NCBI RefSeq assembly: GCF_026410085.1
Contig: NZ_CP112866.1
Span: 5,021,001-5,085,000 of the forward strand
Origin: Pseudomonas quebecensis
GTDB lineage: Bacteria > Pseudomonadota > Gammaproteobacteria > Pseudomonadales > Pseudomonadaceae
Reading direction: 5' to 3'
Length of the DNA: 64,000 bases
The notes under the pieces are model-generated. The model searched no databases. It had not been told where the DNA came from and saw only the letters and a program-made list of their open reading frames with translations. Each line of letters begins with the position of its first letter. The stretch's first letter is position 1. Both the position numbers and the translations under genes were made by a program. Shown here piece after piece: positions 37,537 through 48,275 of this stretch.

Positions 37537-38850
37537 CTATACCGCATCTCTTGGCAGCATCAGCCCAAGCGGCAAGCGCACCCTCGCTTCCAGGCCGCCG
37601 CCTTCGCGGTTACGCAACTCGACATTGCCACCATGCATCGAAGCAATCCGTCGCACGATCGCCAGGCCCAGGCCCGTCCCCTTGCCGCCACGTGCACGAT
37701 CCCCTCGGGTGAACGGGTTGAAGATACCTTCCAGCTCCGCAGGATCAATGCCGGTGCCGCGGTCCATCACGCTCAGCACCACATACGGGGCAGTGCTGTC
37801 CCCGGACACGTACGCTGCCACTTCCACATCCGAACCGGCGTGATGGAGGGCGTTGCCGATCAGGTTGTTCAACAGGCGCTTCATCGACACGCGCCGCAGC
37901 GCGAACGGTTGGATCGGCTGCAGGCGCATGCGCACCTGCTCGCCGTTCTGGTTATAGGGCGCGACGACCTCACGCACCAGCTCGGTCAGGTCGACTTCCT
38001 CGACCATTTCGTCACGGCCATCACGGATAAACGCCAGGAACTGGTCGAGGATCGCGTCCATGTCTTCAATGTCGCGGACCATGTCAACTGTCAGGTCGGT
38101 AGGATTGCCCATCAACTCAAGGGACAGGCGCAGTCGCGTCAACGGCGTGCGCAAGTCGTGAGACACGCCGGCCAGCATCAGCTCGCGTTCGCGGCCGGCC
38201 TGTTCGACGTCCTCCGCCATCTGGTTGAAGGCGCTGTACACCTCAGTCATTTCACTGGGCGTATCGCTGACTGGTAAGCGCACACTGCGGCCCTGGCCCA
38301 GTTGCCGGGCAGCGAACACCAGACGCTTGAGCGGCTGGTTGAGCTGGCGCACGAAGATCCACGCGGACGCGGTTGAAAGCAGCCCAATGGCCAGGAACCA
38401 ACCCAGCACGTTCCAGATTTTCTGCCCGCGCAAAGGGTGCGGATACAGCGGCACCTTCATCCAATCCTCGCCCAGGCTTGGCGCACGTACCCACAATGCG
38501 GGCGATACATGCATGCGCAACCGTACTTCGGTGTCCTCCCCCAGTTCGGCCTGCATCTGCCGCTGGTAGATTTCGCTGTAGGGCCAGTGCTGCTCGCCTT
38601 CCGGCACCCCGGCACCGGCCACGCGCACCAGCGTGGCGGCCTTGGCGATCTTCTCGCGATTCTCGGGGTCGGCGGCCCAATAGGCACGCAGCGTCAACGC
38701 GACACCATGGCTGTATTGCCGGTCCACCAGCACGTCCTCGTTCATCAGCAGATAAACCAGGGTAAGAGCCTTGGAAAACAGAACGACGATCAGCACCAGC
38801 CAAAGGGTGCGGGAGAAGAAACTTTGCGGGAACCACAGCGGGGTTTTCAT
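37537..38850 (-). CDS. envZ: EnvZ/AmgS-type sensor histidine kinase
   Basis: A 437-residue inner-membrane kinase. TM1 is near 13-33, a periplasmic domain follows to about 140, and TM2 is near 148-168. A HAMP linker precedes HisKA with H231 in GVSHDLRTPLTRL, and the HATPase domain has DRGTGIDP and GLGLAIVRRIA. With OmpR it matches the AmgRS system that controls envelope stress and aminoglycoside tolerance in P. aeruginosa. Same strand as ompR, 117 bases downstream. Confidence 0.92.
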   Translation of the reverse strand: MKTPLWFPQSFFSRTLWLVLIVVLFSKALTLVYLLMNEDVLVDRQYSHGVALTLRAYWAADPENREKIAKAATLVRVAGAGVPEGEQHWPYSEIYQRQMQAELGEDTEVRLRMHVSPALWVRAPSLGEDWMKVPLYPHPLRGQKIWNVLGWFLAIGLLSTASAWIFVRQLNQPLKRLVFAARQLGQGRSVRLPVSDTPSEMTEVYSAFNQMAEDVEQAGRERELMLAGVSHDLRTPLTRLRLSLELMGNPTDLTVDMVRDIEDMDAILDQFLAFIRDGRDEMVEEVDLTELVREVVAPYNQNGEQVRMRLQPIQPFALRRVSMKRLLNNLIGNALHHAGSDVEVAAYVSGDSTAPYVVLSVMDRGTGIDPAELEGIFNPFTRGDRARGGKGTGLGLAIVRRIASMHGGNVELRNREGGGLEARVRLPLGLMLPRDAV

Positions 38851-38967
38851 AGAGGACAGCTGGACACCTTGCAGGAATGAGCGGCGCTCGCAGAATTGCA
38901 GACGCCAGGCATCCCGTCGACCTTTATGGAGTCAAACGCCAGGATGCCCGCACCTGCAAGTCATTGA

Positions 38968-39708
38968 TCACTTTGTAGCAGTGCCATCCGGCACGAACAC
39001 ATACCCCACACCCCACACCGTCTGGATATAACGCGGTTTGGACGGGTCCGGTTCGATCATCCGGCGCAAACGTGAGATCTGTACGTCGATGGAACGCTCC
39101 AGCGCGTCCCACTCGCGACCACGGGCCAGGTTCATCAGTTTGTCACGCGTGAGCGGCTGACGCGCGTTCATGACCAGCGCCTTCAGCACGGCGAATTCGC
39201 CGGTGGTCAGCATGTGCACTTCTTCGCCGCGCTTGAGCTCGCGGGTCGCCAGCGACAGCTCGTAGTCGCCAAACGTGACGCTCTCGTCTTCACTGCCCGG
39301 AGCGCCCGGCACCGCCGGTGCCTGACGACGCAGGACCGCTTTGACACGCGCCATCAACTCATCGGGATTGAACGGCTTGGCCAAGTAGTCATCGGCGCCC
39401 AGTTCGAGCCCCTTGATGCGGCTAAGCTCGTCGCCCTTGGCGGTGAGCATGATGATGGGAATCTGGTTGTTGGCACCGCGCAGGCGCTTGCAGGCGGTCA
39501 GGCCGTCTTCGCCGGGCAGCATGAGGTCGAGCACGACAAGATTGAACACTTCACGCCCCAGGAGGCGGTCCATCTGCTCGGTATTCGGTACCGCGCGGGC
39601 TCGATAGCCTTTGGAGTTGAAGAAACGCTCCAGCAGGCTGCTCAGCCCCGGATCGTCATCAACGATGAGAATTTTTTCGCCTTCAGCAGTGTGTGCAGTG
39701 CTGCTCAT
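38968..39708 (-). CDS. ompR: OmpR/AmgR-type response regulator
   Basis: A 246-residue regulator. The receiver domain has D61 in LVVLDLMLPGEDG and the conserved lysine in LAKPFNPDEL. The C-terminal winged helix ends with the OmpR pattern RSIDVQISRLRRMIEPDP and YIQTVWGVGYVF. It is first in the ompR-envZ operon and divergent from tex. Confidence 0.94.
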   Translation of the reverse strand: MSSTAHTAEGEKILIVDDDPGLSSLLERFFNSKGYRARAVPNTEQMDRLLGREVFNLVVLDLMLPGEDGLTACKRLRGANNQIPIIMLTAKGDELSRIKGLELGADDYLAKPFNPDELMARVKAVLRRQAPAVPGAPGSEDESVTFGDYELSLATRELKRGEEVHMLTTGEFAVLKALVMNARQPLTRDKLMNLARGREWDALERSIDVQISRLRRMIEPDPSKPRYIQTVWGVGYVFVPDGTATK

Positions 39709-40064
39709 TGGATGCTCCTCTTATCTCGGCGCGCATTATGGCCTAGCTGCCGTTATACGCACCGTGTGCATTGTTAGCAGATTTTTCCTCTACTGCCAGC
39801 GAACCCGCGCCCTACAACCTCCTGGCACAGTACCCCCCAAGGGCAGAACGCCGGTTATAATGCCGCGCCTTCGTGCAGGGCAACGTCAGATCGTTACCGT
39901 TTACTGCAGGGCTTTTTTCACCCGCTTGTCGTGATTTTTTCGATTTCGAGGGTCAATAGGCTGCCTTTGACCCAGGCAGCGGCGCCGGTCGGGCCGCTCA
40001 ACCAGTCTCGCAAGGCCTTGTTTTCCGGGCTCGCGAGCTGCTTTTCAGAATTTCAGGTGGTTTT
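39709..40064. other. 356-base divergent intergenic region (ompR/tex)
   Basis: No gene is seen. It must hold the promoters of both operons. A TATAAT at 39856-39861 on the plus strand is a candidate -10 for tex, with no good -35. It would give a leader of about 200 bases. TGCAGGGC occurs twice (about 39875 and 39904), the second followed by TTTTTT, which could be a weak attenuator. Confidence 0.4.
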
Positions 40065-42389
40065 ATGGACAGCATCAACAGCCGCATTGCCGAGGAACTC
40101 GGTGTACGCCCACAACAGGTCGAAGCGGCCGTCGCGCTACTGGACGAAGGCTCCACGGTGCCCTTTATTGCCCGTTACCGTAAAGAAGTGACCGGCAGCC
40201 TCGACGATACCCAATTGCGGCATCTGGAAGAGCGCCTGCGCTACCTGCGAGAACTCGACGAACGGCGTATCAGCATCCTCGCCAGCATCGAGGAACAGGG
40301 CAAGCTGACCCCGCAACTGGAGCGCGACATCAAGCTTGCGGACACCAAGACCCGCCTCGAAGACCTTTACCTTCCATACAAACAGAAGCGCCGCACCAAA
40401 GGCCAGATCGCCCTGGAAGCCGGCCTCGGCGAGTTGGCCGACGACCTGTTCAACGACCCGTCGCTGACCCCGGAAACCGAAGCCGCGCGCTTTGTCGATG
40501 CCGAAAAAGGCGTCGCCGACACCAAGGCCGCGCTGGAGGGTGCCAAGTACATCCTCATGGAACGCTTCGCCGAAGACGCCAGCCTGCTGGAAAAGCTGCG
40601 TAACTATTTGAAGCAGGAAGCCATTCTCAGTGCCCGTGTGATCGCCGGCAAAGAGGAAGAAGGCGCCAAGTTCCGTGACTATTTCGAACACGACGAGCCG
40701 CTCAAGAGCATGCCGTCCCACCGTGCCCTCGCCATTTTCCGCGGCCGCAACGAAGGCATTCTCAGCTCCTCGCTCAAGGTCGGCGATGAACTGCCAGGCA
40801 CCATGCACCCGTGCGAAGGCATGATCGGTCAACAATTCGGCATCCAGAATCAAAACCGCCCTGCGGACAAATGGCTCGGTGAAGTGGTGCGCTGGACCTG
40901 GAAGGTCAAGCTCTACACCCACCTGGAAACCGACCTGCTGGGTGAGCTGCGCGACGGTGCCGAGACCGAGGCGATCAACGTATTCGCCCACAACCTGCAC
41001 GACCTGCTGCTGGCCGCCCCGGCCGGTCCGCGCGCCACGCTGGGTCTGGACCCTGGCCTGCGCACCGGTTGCAAGGTCGCCGTGGTCGACGCCACCGGCA
41101 AGCTGCTGGACCACGCCACCGTGTACCCGCACGTGCCGCACAACAAGTGGGACCAGACCCTCGCGATCCTCGCCGCCCTGTGTGCCAAGCATTCGGTCGA
41201 CCTGATCGCCATCGGCAACGGCACCGCCAGCCGCGAAACCGACAAACTGGCCGCCGAACTGATCAAAAAATACCCAGCCATGAAGATGACCAAAGTCATG
41301 GTTTCCGAAGCGGGCGCGTCGGTATATTCGGCGTCGGAGCTGGCTTCCAAGGAATTCCCGGACCTCGACGTATCGATCCGTGGCGCGGTCTCCATTGCCC
41401 GTCGCCTGCAGGACCCCTTGGCCGAACTGGTGAAGATCGACCCTAAATCCATCGGCGTCGGCCAGTACCAGCACGACGTGTCGCAGTTAAAGCTGGCACG
41501 CGGCCTGGATGCGGTCGTCGAAGACTGTGTAAACGCCGTGGGTGTGGACGTGAACACCGCTTCGGTGGCGCTGCTGGCGCGAATTTCCGGCCTTAACGCC
41601 ACCCTGGCGCAGAACATCGTCAACCACCGCGATGAAAACGGCGCATTCAAGACCCGCGCAGCGCTGAAAAAAGTCGCACGCCTGGGTGAAAAAACCTTCG
41701 AGCAGGCCGCCGGTTTCCTGCGCGTCATGAACGGTGACAACCCGCTGGACGCCTCGGCGGTCCACCCGGAAGCCTACCCGCTGGTGCAGCGAATTGCCGC
41801 CGAGACCGACCGCGACATCCGCTCGCTGATCGGCGACGCCGCGTTCCTCAAGCGCCTGGACCCGAAGAAGTACACCGACGAAACCTTCGGCGTGCCGACC
41901 ATCACCGACATCCTGCAAGAGCTGGAAAAACCGGGCCGCGACCCGCGCCCCGAGTTCAAGACAGCAGAATTCCAGGACGGTGTCGAAGACCTCAAGGACC
42001 TGCAACCGGGCATGATCCTCGAAGGTGTGGTGACCAACGTCACCAACTTCGGCGCTTTTGTGGACATCGGTGTGCATCAGGACGGTTTGGTGCATATTTC
42101 CGCGCTTTCGGAGAAATTCATCAAGGATCCGCGCGAAGCGGTCAAGGCCGGTGACGTGGTCAAGGTCAAGGTCATGGAAGTCGACATCCCGCGCAAACGC
42201 GTCGGCCTGTCGATGCGCATGAGCGACACCCCCGGCGAGAAAATCGACGGTGCCCGTGGCGCACGCCCTGGCTCCGCTGCGCGTTCGTCGCAGAACAGCG
42301 CACCGCGCAAGGAAACCGCCACGGCAGCGCCGAGCAACAATGCCATGGCCTCGTTGTTCGCCAACGCCAAACAGTTGAAGAAACGTTGA
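40065..42389 (+). CDS. tex: Transcription accessory protein Tex
   Basis: A 774-residue nucleic-acid-binding protein. The N-terminal Tex helical region ([24 protein letters not shown]) is followed by the YqgF-type RNase H fold ([24 protein letters not shown] near 326-349), helix-hairpin-helix motifs near 490-560, and an S1 RNA-binding domain ([23 protein letters not shown] near 650-680). The tail is basic and low-complexity. It is an essential-type factor in transcription or RNA metabolism. The stop overlaps the next start (TGATG). Confidence 0.95.
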   Translation: MDSINSRIAEELGVRPQQVEAAVALLDEGSTVPFIARYRKEVTGSLDDTQLRHLEERLRYLRELDERRISILASIEEQGKLTPQLERDIKLADTKTRLEDLYLPYKQKRRTKGQIALEAGLGELADDLFNDPSLTPETEAARFVDAEKGVADTKAALEGAKYILMERFAEDASLLEKLRNYLKQEAILSARVIAGKEEEGAKFRDYFEHDEPLKSMPSHRALAIFRGRNEGILSSSLKVGDELPGTMHPCEGMIGQQFGIQNQNRPADKWLGEVVRWTWKVKLYTHLETDLLGELRDGAETEAINVFAHNLHDLLLAAPAGPRATLGLDPGLRTGCKVAVVDATGKLLDHATVYPHVPHNKWDQTLAILAALCAKHSVDLIAIGNGTASRETDKLAAELIKKYPAMKMTKVMVSEAGASVYSASELASKEFPDLDVSIRGAVSIARRLQDPLAELVKIDPKSIGVGQYQHDVSQLKLARGLDAVVEDCVNAVGVDVNTASVALLARISGLNATLAQNIVNHRDENGAFKTRAALKKVARLGEKTFEQAAGFLRVMNGDNPLDASAVHPEAYPLVQRIAAETDRDIRSLIGDAAFLKRLDPKKYTDETFGVPTITDILQELEKPGRDPRPEFKTAEFQDGVEDLKDLQPGMILEGVVTNVTNFGAFVDIGVHQDGLVHISALSEKFIKDPREAVKAGDVVKVKVMEVDIPRKRVGLSMRMSDTPGEKIDGARGARPGSAARSSQNSAPRKETATAAPSNNAMASLFANAKQLKKR

Positions 42390-42772
42390 TGGACATCCCC
42401 GCAGGCCTGGCGCAGAGCGCCTTCAGCGAGCTGATCGGCTGCCGCCTGCAACGTCTGGAACCGGGCGTTGCCGAGGTGGCCCTGAGCCTGGCGCCGCAGC
42501 TGCGCAACCGCGCAGGCAAGCTGCATGGCGGGGCGATATTCAGCCTGGTGGACATCACCATGGGACTGGCCTGTTCCAGCGCCCATGGTTTCGACCAGCA
42601 GAGCGCGACCATCGAATGCAAGATCAATTACATTCGCGCCGTGGAGGAAGGTGAAGTGCTGTGCACCAGCCGCATCATTCACGCAGGTCGTCGCACATTG
42701 GTGGTCGAGGCGGATGTGTACCAGGGCGAAAAACTTGTCGCAAAAGCACAGGGCACGTTCGCTGTCCTATAG
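42389..42772 (+). CDS. PaaI-type hotdog thioesterase
   Basis: A 127-residue protein with the PaaI_thioesterase pattern RNRAGKLHGGAIFSLVDITMGLA near 36-58 and IECKINYIRAVEEGEV near 71-86. The ATG at 42389 overlaps the tex stop, so it is co-translated with tex. Acyl-CoA hydrolysis is likely; substrate unknown. Confidence 0.85.
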   Translation: MDIPAGLAQSAFSELIGCRLQRLEPGVAEVALSLAPQLRNRAGKLHGGAIFSLVDITMGLACSSAHGFDQQSATIECKINYIRAVEEGEVLCTSRIIHAGRRTLVVEADVYQGEKLVAKAQGTFAVL

Positions 42773-42986
42773 CTCCCCGCCCCTGATTTGAGTTAATTTC
42801 GGCGCTGCGCTAACAGCGTCGGAATTTTCTTGCTGCGCTATAGCCCAATTCATGGAATGAAGTAGGCTTTTCCAAAGCGGGTCAACTTGACTCAAAACCA
42901 GGCGATCACGCCAGTTTTAACTTCACCCTTGTAGACCGTCCTGCCCACCCCCATATTGGGGCGACTGACGCGTGAAGGAATCCAAC

Positions 42987-44570
42987 TTGAGCGAACTTCT
43001 CAACCGCCGCCTGGCCCTGCTCGGCAAGCGCGAACACCTCTCCCTGCTAGAGCAGTGCCTGCACGGCATCGAGCGCGAATGCCTACGTGTCACAGGTGAA
43101 GGTCGCCTGGCGCAGACGCCGCACCCCGAAGCCCTGGGCGCTGCGTTGACCCACGAGCAGATCACCACCGATTATTCGGAGTCGCTGCTGGAGTTCATCA
43201 CGCCAGCCTTGCCCAACCCGGCCGACACCCTGAGCAGCCTGGAAAAAATCCACCGCTTTGCCTACACCAAGCTGGGCAGCGAATACCTGTGGAGCCCCTC
43301 GATGCCGTGCCCGTTGCCGGCCGAGGAAGATATTCCGATTGCCTACTACGGCACCTCCAATATCGGACAGCTCAAGTATGTGTACCGCAAGGGCCTGGCG
43401 CTGCGTTACGGCAAGACCATGCAGTGCATCGCCGGAATCCATTACAACTTCTCGCTGCCGGAAAAATTATGGCCGCTGCTCAAGGAAGCCGAAGGCTTTG
43501 TCGGCACCGACCGCGAATTCCAGTCCGATGCGTATATCGCGCTGATCCGTAATTTCCGCCGCTACAGCTGGCTGTTGATGTACCTGTTCGGTGCCTCGCC
43601 GGCCCTGGATGCAGGGTTCCTTCGCGGTCGCTCGCACCAGTTGGAAGCGCTCGACGCCGACACCCTCTATCTGCCTTACGCCACCAGCCTGCGCATGAGT
43701 GACCTGGGTTACCAGAGTAACGCTCAGGCCGGCCTGACGCCGTGCTACAACGACCTGGCCAGTTACACCGACAGTCTGCGCAAAGCGGTGGCAACGCCTT
43801 ACGCGCCGTACGTCGAAATCGGCACGCACAAGGACGGTGAGTGGGTACAACTCAACACCAACATCCTGCAGATCGAAAACGAGTACTACTCCAATATCCG
43901 CCCCAAGCGCGTGACCTACACCGGCGAACGGCCGATCCAGGCGCTGATGGCGCGGGGCATCCAGTACATCGAAGTGCGCTGCCTGGACATCAACCCCTTC
44001 CTGCCGATGGGCATCGACCTGCCGGAGTCGCGGTTCCTCGACGCGTTCCTGTTGTACTGCGCGCTCAATGACAGCCCGCTGTTCGCCAACAACGAATGTG
44101 GCAACGCTACTTCCAACTTCCTCAGCGTGGTCAAGGAAGGTCGCCGCCCAGGCCTGCAATTGCAGCGTCAGGGCCAGGCCGTGGACATGAAGGAATGGGC
44201 CGCGGAGTTGCTGGAACAGATCGCGCCGCTGGCCGCCCTGCTCGATGAAAGCCACGGCATCACCGAACACAGCCAGGCGCTGGACGCCCAGTTGGCCAAG
44301 GTCAAGGACCCGTCCCTGACGCCGTCAGCGCAGGTGCTGGCAGCGATGGCCGAGCGCAAAGAGAGTTTCGCGCAGTTTTCCCTGCACCAGAGCGAGCTGC
44401 ATGCCGAGTATTTCCGCAAAGAGCCGCTGGCGGCCGAGGAACAGGCACGTTTTGAAGAACTGGCGCGCGCGTCGCTGGCACAGCAGGCGGAGCTGGAGCA
44501 GAACGAAGTGGGCGATTTTGATGTGTTTGTCGGGTCGTACCAGGCGAGCATTCTCGCCATCAGCAACTGA
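42987..44570 (+). CDS. gshA: Glutamate-cysteine ligase
   Basis: A 527-residue enzyme joining glutamate and cysteine to gamma-glutamylcysteine, the first step of glutathione synthesis. Family blocks are [11 protein letters not shown] near 24-34, [12 protein letters not shown] near 62-73, [33 protein letters not shown] and [11 protein letters not shown]. The TTG at 42987 is chosen because AAGGAA lies six bases upstream and the family starts (M)SELL; the in-frame GTG at 42972 has no such site. The 214-base gap before it shows nothing definite. Confidence 0.93.
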   Translation: MSELLNRRLALLGKREHLSLLEQCLHGIERECLRVTGEGRLAQTPHPEALGAALTHEQITTDYSESLLEFITPALPNPADTLSSLEKIHRFAYTKLGSEYLWSPSMPCPLPAEEDIPIAYYGTSNIGQLKYVYRKGLALRYGKTMQCIAGIHYNFSLPEKLWPLLKEAEGFVGTDREFQSDAYIALIRNFRRYSWLLMYLFGASPALDAGFLRGRSHQLEALDADTLYLPYATSLRMSDLGYQSNAQAGLTPCYNDLASYTDSLRKAVATPYAPYVEIGTHKDGEWVQLNTNILQIENEYYSNIRPKRVTYTGERPIQALMARGIQYIEVRCLDINPFLPMGIDLPESRFLDAFLLYCALNDSPLFANNECGNATSNFLSVVKEGRRPGLQLQRQGQAVDMKEWAAELLEQIAPLAALLDESHGITEHSQALDAQLAKVKDPSLTPSAQVLAAMAERKESFAQFSLHQSELHAEYFRKEPLAAEEQARFEELARASLAQQAELEQNEVGDFDVFVGSYQASILAISN

Positions 44571-44589
44571 CTGAAGCCGAACCCGGCGC

Positions 44590-44625
44590 AAAATGTGAGA
44601 GGGGGATTGCCCCCTCCCCACATTT
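44590..44625. repeat. REP-type palindrome
   Basis: AAATGTGAGAGGGGG ... CCCCCTCCCCACATTT after gshA, of the 18893 family. Confidence 0.65.
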
Positions 44626-44671
44626 GCCCTCATCCATCTCCAGATTCGCCTCAACCTTTCGCCCATAAGCT

Positions 44672-44700
44672 AATTCGAAAATGTTATTTATTTTCGAATT
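44672..44700. promoter_or_regulatory. Perfect dyad upstream of tauA
   Basis: AATTCGAAAAT, seven bases (GTTATTT), ATTTTCGAATT: perfect 11-base arms ending 60 bases before the tauA start, in an AT-rich island. The position suits an operator or activator site for the tau operon. Confidence 0.6.
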
Positions 44701-44760
44701 CTTAGATCATTTAGTCTCCTCACACGCCGACCCTCGGCCGCCTGATTGAGGAGCTTCCCC

Positions 44761-45738
44761 TTGAAACTGTTAACCCCTCTGCGCCTCCTGGCCGCGTTGT
44801 CCCTGGCCGGTGCCAGCCTGTTCGCCCAGGCGGCGGATGTGACCATCGCTTACCAGACCACCGTAGACCCGGCCAAAGTTGCCCAGGCCGACGGCGCGTA
44901 TGAAAAAGCCACCAACGCCAAGATCGACTGGCGCAAATTCGACAACGGCGCCGACATCATCGCCGCCATCGCCTCCGGCGACGTGCAGATCGGTTACCTC
45001 GGCTCCAGCCCGCTGACCGCTGCGATCACACGCAAGGTGCCGGTGCAGACTTTTCTCGTTGCCACCCAGATCGGCGGCGCCGAAGCGCTGGTGGCGCGCA
45101 ATGGTTCCGGGATCAACGGCCCCCAGGACCTGATCGGCAAGAAAGTCGCTGTGCCCTTCGTTTCCACCGGCCACTACAGCCTGTTGGCCGCGTTGAAGCA
45201 CTGGAACATCGACCCGTCGAAAGTGACCATCCTGAACCTGGCCCCGCCGGCGATCATCGCGGCCTGGAAGCGCGGTGATATCGACGCCACTTACGTATGG
45301 GACCCAGCCTTGGGCGTGGCCAAGGAGAACGGCAAGGTGCTGATCACTTCCGGCGAACTGGCCAAGCTCGGTGCGCCGACTTTCGATGCGTGGATCGTGC
45401 GCAAGGATTTTGCCCAGAAGCACCCGGAAATCGTCACGGCCTTCGCCAAGGTCACGCTGGACGCCTACGCGGCGTACCGCAAAGACCCGCAGGCCTGGCT
45501 GGCCGACACAAGCAACATCGACAAACTGGTGAAGCTTTCCGGGGCCAAGGCCAGTGACATCCCGCTGCTGTTGCAAGGCAACGTCTACCCGCTGGCCGCT
45601 GACCAGGTGGGCCTGCTCGGCGCACCGACCACCCAGGCTGTGACCGATACGGCGGTGTTCCTCAAGGAACAAGGCAAAGTCGACGCCGTGCTGCCGGACT
45701 ACGCCCCCTACATCAGCGCACAGTTCATCACTCACTGA
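44761..45738 (+). CDS. tauA: Taurine ABC transporter substrate-binding protein
   Basis: A 325-residue periplasmic protein with a signal peptide (MKLLTPLRLLAALSLAGASLFAQAA, cleavage near 24-25). The mature part has the aliphatic-sulfonate-binding pattern VTIAYQTTVDPAKVAQADG near 26-44, WRKFDNGADIIAAIASGDVQIGYLGSSP and TYVWDPALG. The TTG at 44761 is the start: GAGGAG lies seven bases upstream. It is first of tauABCD. Confidence 0.93.
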   Translation: MKLLTPLRLLAALSLAGASLFAQAADVTIAYQTTVDPAKVAQADGAYEKATNAKIDWRKFDNGADIIAAIASGDVQIGYLGSSPLTAAITRKVPVQTFLVATQIGGAEALVARNGSGINGPQDLIGKKVAVPFVSTGHYSLLAALKHWNIDPSKVTILNLAPPAIIAAWKRGDIDATYVWDPALGVAKENGKVLITSGELAKLGAPTFDAWIVRKDFAQKHPEIVTAFAKVTLDAYAAYRKDPQAWLADTSNIDKLVKLSGAKASDIPLLLQGNVYPLAADQVGLLGAPTTQAVTDTAVFLKEQGKVDAVLPDYAPYISAQFITH

Positions 45739-45753
45739 CCCGGGAGTTCATCG

Positions 45754-46533
45754 ATGGCCTTGCTACAACTGGAGCGCATCAGCGCACAGTACCCAGGCGC
45801 CCCAACACCGGTGCTGGCGGATATTTCACTTGAGCTCGGCCCCCGGCAATTGCTGGTGGCTCTCGGCCCGTCCGGCAGCGGCAAGACTTCGCTGTTAAAC
45901 CTGATTGCCGGTTTCGTCGAACCCAGCGCTGGCCGCATCACTCTGGACGGCGCAGTGGTCAAGGGCCCAAGCGCCGAACGCGGCGTGGTGTTCCAGGACG
46001 ACGCCTTGTTGCCCTGGCAGGACGTGCTGGCCAACGTCGGTTTCGGCCTCGAGCTGGCCGGCGTGGCCAAGGCGCAACGCGAAGTGCGCGCACGGGAAAT
46101 GCTGGCATTGGTGGACCTGGCCGGTTTCGATAATCGCCGCATCTGGCAGCTCTCCGGTGGGCAGAAGCAACGCGTCGGCCTCGCCCGCGCGTTGGCGGCC
46201 GACCCGCGCGTACTGCTGATGGACGAGCCGTTCGGCGCGCTGGATGCCTTCACGCGCGAACAAATGCAGGAATTGCTGCTGCAAGTCTGGCGGCGCACGG
46301 CCAAGCCGGTGTTCCTGATTACCCATGACATCGAAGAGGCGGTGTTCCTCGCCACTGACCTGATCCTGCTGGCGCCCAATCCCGGCCACATCGTCGAACG
46401 CCTGCACCTGGACTTCGGCCAACGCTACGCCGCCGGTGAATCGGCGCGGGCGATCAAGTCCGATCCACGCTTTATCGAAACCCGCGAACACGTACTGGGC
46501 AAGGTGTTCTCCCAACGGCAGGTATCCGTATGA
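45754..46533 (+). CDS. tauB: Taurine ABC transporter ATP-binding protein
   Basis: A 259-residue ABC ATPase with Walker [10 protein letters not shown] near 36-44, the Q-loop ([11 protein letters not shown]), the [15 protein letters not shown] signature and Walker [13 protein letters not shown]. The sequence QDDALLPWQ is typical of nitrate/sulfonate/taurine importers. It overlaps tauC by four bases. Confidence 0.94.
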   Translation: MALLQLERISAQYPGAPTPVLADISLELGPRQLLVALGPSGSGKTSLLNLIAGFVEPSAGRITLDGAVVKGPSAERGVVFQDDALLPWQDVLANVGFGLELAGVAKAQREVRAREMLALVDLAGFDNRRIWQLSGGQKQRVGLARALAADPRVLLMDEPFGALDAFTREQMQELLLQVWRRTAKPVFLITHDIEEAVFLATDLILLAPNPGHIVERLHLDFGQRYAAGESARAIKSDPRFIETREHVLGKVFSQRQVSV

Positions 46534-47366
46534 GCAGCTATGAACTCCCTGTCACCACCAGCCAGCCGGCGCCACACAGGGTTATCCCGCTGCGTCGTAG
46601 CCTGAGTACGCGCTGGATCAGTGTATTGACCCTGTTCGTCTTGCTGGCCGCCTGGTGGGCCGTCACCGCCAGCGGCATGATTGAGCCGCTGTTTCTGCCG
46701 CCGCCATCCGCCGTGCTGCAAAAAGGGTGGTTGCTGGCAACCAGCGGCTACATGGACTCAACGTTGTGGCAGCATCTGGCCGCAAGCCTGGGGCGCATCG
46801 GGCTGGGGCTGGGTTTCGCGGTGCTGACCGCCGTGCCCGTAGGCATCGCCATCGGCGCCAACCGCATCGCCCGGGGCATCCTCGATCCGGTGATCGAATT
46901 CTATCGGCCGATCCCGCCCCTGGCTTATCTGCCGTTAATCGTAATCTGGTGCGGCATTGGCGAGCTTTCCAAGGTGCTGCTGATCTACCTGGCGATTTTT
47001 GCACCGATCGCCATCGCCACCGCGACCGGCGTGCGCACCGTCGACCCGGCCAAGCTGCGCGCCGCGCAATCGTTGGGCGCGAGCCGTGCCCAGCTGATTC
47101 GCCACGTGATCCTGCCCAGCGCCCTGCCCGACATCCTCACCGGAGTGCGCATCGGCCTGGGCGTGGGTTGGTCGACGCTGGTCGCCGCTGAACTGATCGC
47201 GGCCACCAGTGGCCTGGGGTTCATGGTGCAGTCGGCGGCGCAGTTCCTGGTCACCGATGTGGTGGTGCTGGGCATTCTGGTAATCGCCCTGATCGCCTTC
47301 GCCATGGAAATGGGCCTGCGTGCCCTGCAGCGTAAATGGGTGCCCTGGCATGGCCAGGCACATTGA
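46530..47366 (+). CDS. tauC: Taurine ABC transporter permease
   Basis: A 278-residue inner-membrane permease with about six helices and the EAA loop ([26 protein letters not shown] near 177-202). The sequence [22 protein letters not shown] is the family core. It overlaps tauB by four bases; tauD follows within 12 bases. Confidence 0.94.
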   Translation: MSSYELPVTTSQPAPHRVIPLRRSLSTRWISVLTLFVLLAAWWAVTASGMIEPLFLPPPSAVLQKGWLLATSGYMDSTLWQHLAASLGRIGLGLGFAVLTAVPVGIAIGANRIARGILDPVIEFYRPIPPLAYLPLIVIWCGIGELSKVLLIYLAIFAPIAIATATGVRTVDPAKLRAAQSLGASRAQLIRHVILPSALPDILTGVRIGLGVGWSTLVAAELIAATSGLGFMVQSAAQFLVTDVVVLGILVIALIAFAMEMGLRALQRKWVPWHGQAH

Positions 47367-47378
47367 GTGATGAGAACG

Positions 47379-48215
47379 ATGAGCAACCTCACCGTAACCC
47401 CCTTGAGCACCGCCCTGGGCGCCCAGATCAGTGGTGTCGACATCACCCGGCCGTTGAGCCCTGAACAGCGCGACGCCATCGAGCAGGCATTGCTCACTCA
47501 CTCGGTGCTGTTCTTTCGAGACCAGCCGATCACCCCTGCACAACAAGCGCGATTCGCGGCGAATTTCGGCGACCTGCACATTCACCCGATCTACCCCAAC
47601 GTGCCGGAACAGCCCGAAGTGCTGGTGCTCGACACCGCCGTCACCGACGTACGCGACAACGCCGTGTGGCACACCGACGTGACCTTCCTGCCCACTCCGG
47701 CGCTCGGCGCCGTACTCAGTGCCAAGCTGCTGCCGGCATTTGGCGGCGACACATTATGGGCCAGCGGCATTGCAGCTTATGAAGCGTTGTCGGAACCGCT
47801 GAAAATGCTGCTGAATGGCCTCACCGCGACCCACGATTTCATCCAGTCCTTCCCGCTGGAACGCTTCGGCAACAGCGCCGAAGACCTGGCGCGCTGGGAA
47901 GCAGCCCGCAGGAAAAACCCGCCGCTGTCGCACCCGGTCGTGCGTACGCATCCGGTCAGCGGGCGTAAGTCGCTGTTTGTCAATGAAGGGTTCACCACCC
48001 GGATCAATGAACTTGAGCCGGCAGAGAGCGAAGCAATCCTCAAGCTGCTGTTTGCCCACGCCACACGGCCGGAGTTCACCCTCCGCTGGCGCTGGCAGGA
48101 GAACGACGTGGCGTTCTGGGACAATCGCGTCACCCAGCACTACGCAGTGGACGATTACCGGCCGCAGCGGCGCGTGATGCACCGGGCGACGATCCTCGGG
48201 GACGTGCCGTTCTGA
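47379..48215 (+). CDS. tauD: Taurine dioxygenase
   Basis: A 278-residue Fe(II)/2-oxoglutarate dioxygenase that splits taurine to aminoacetaldehyde and sulfite. The iron ligands are H and D in WHTDVTF near 97-103 and the distal histidine in VMHRATI near 267; the 2-oxoglutarate-binding arginine follows in that block. The start MSNLTVTPL at 47379 is preferred; GTG at 47367 and ATG at 47370 are alternatives. It completes tauABCD. Confidence 0.94.
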   Translation: MSNLTVTPLSTALGAQISGVDITRPLSPEQRDAIEQALLTHSVLFFRDQPITPAQQARFAANFGDLHIHPIYPNVPEQPEVLVLDTAVTDVRDNAVWHTDVTFLPTPALGAVLSAKLLPAFGGDTLWASGIAAYEALSEPLKMLLNGLTATHDFIQSFPLERFGNSAEDLARWEAARRKNPPLSHPVVRTHPVSGRKSLFVNEGFTTRINELEPAESEAILKLLFAHATRPEFTLRWRWQENDVAFWDNRVTQHYAVDDYRPQRRVMHRATILGDVPF

Positions 48216-48230
48216 ACCACACCTATCAAA

Positions 48231-48255
48231 GTGGGAGGGGCTTGCCCCCTCTCAC
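48231..48255. repeat. REP-type palindrome
   Basis: GTGGGAGGGG-CTTG-CCCCCTCTCAC between convergent tauD and the aldo/keto reductase gene. Confidence 0.65.
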
Positions 48256-48275
48256 ATTGATCAGGTTGAACCTGA

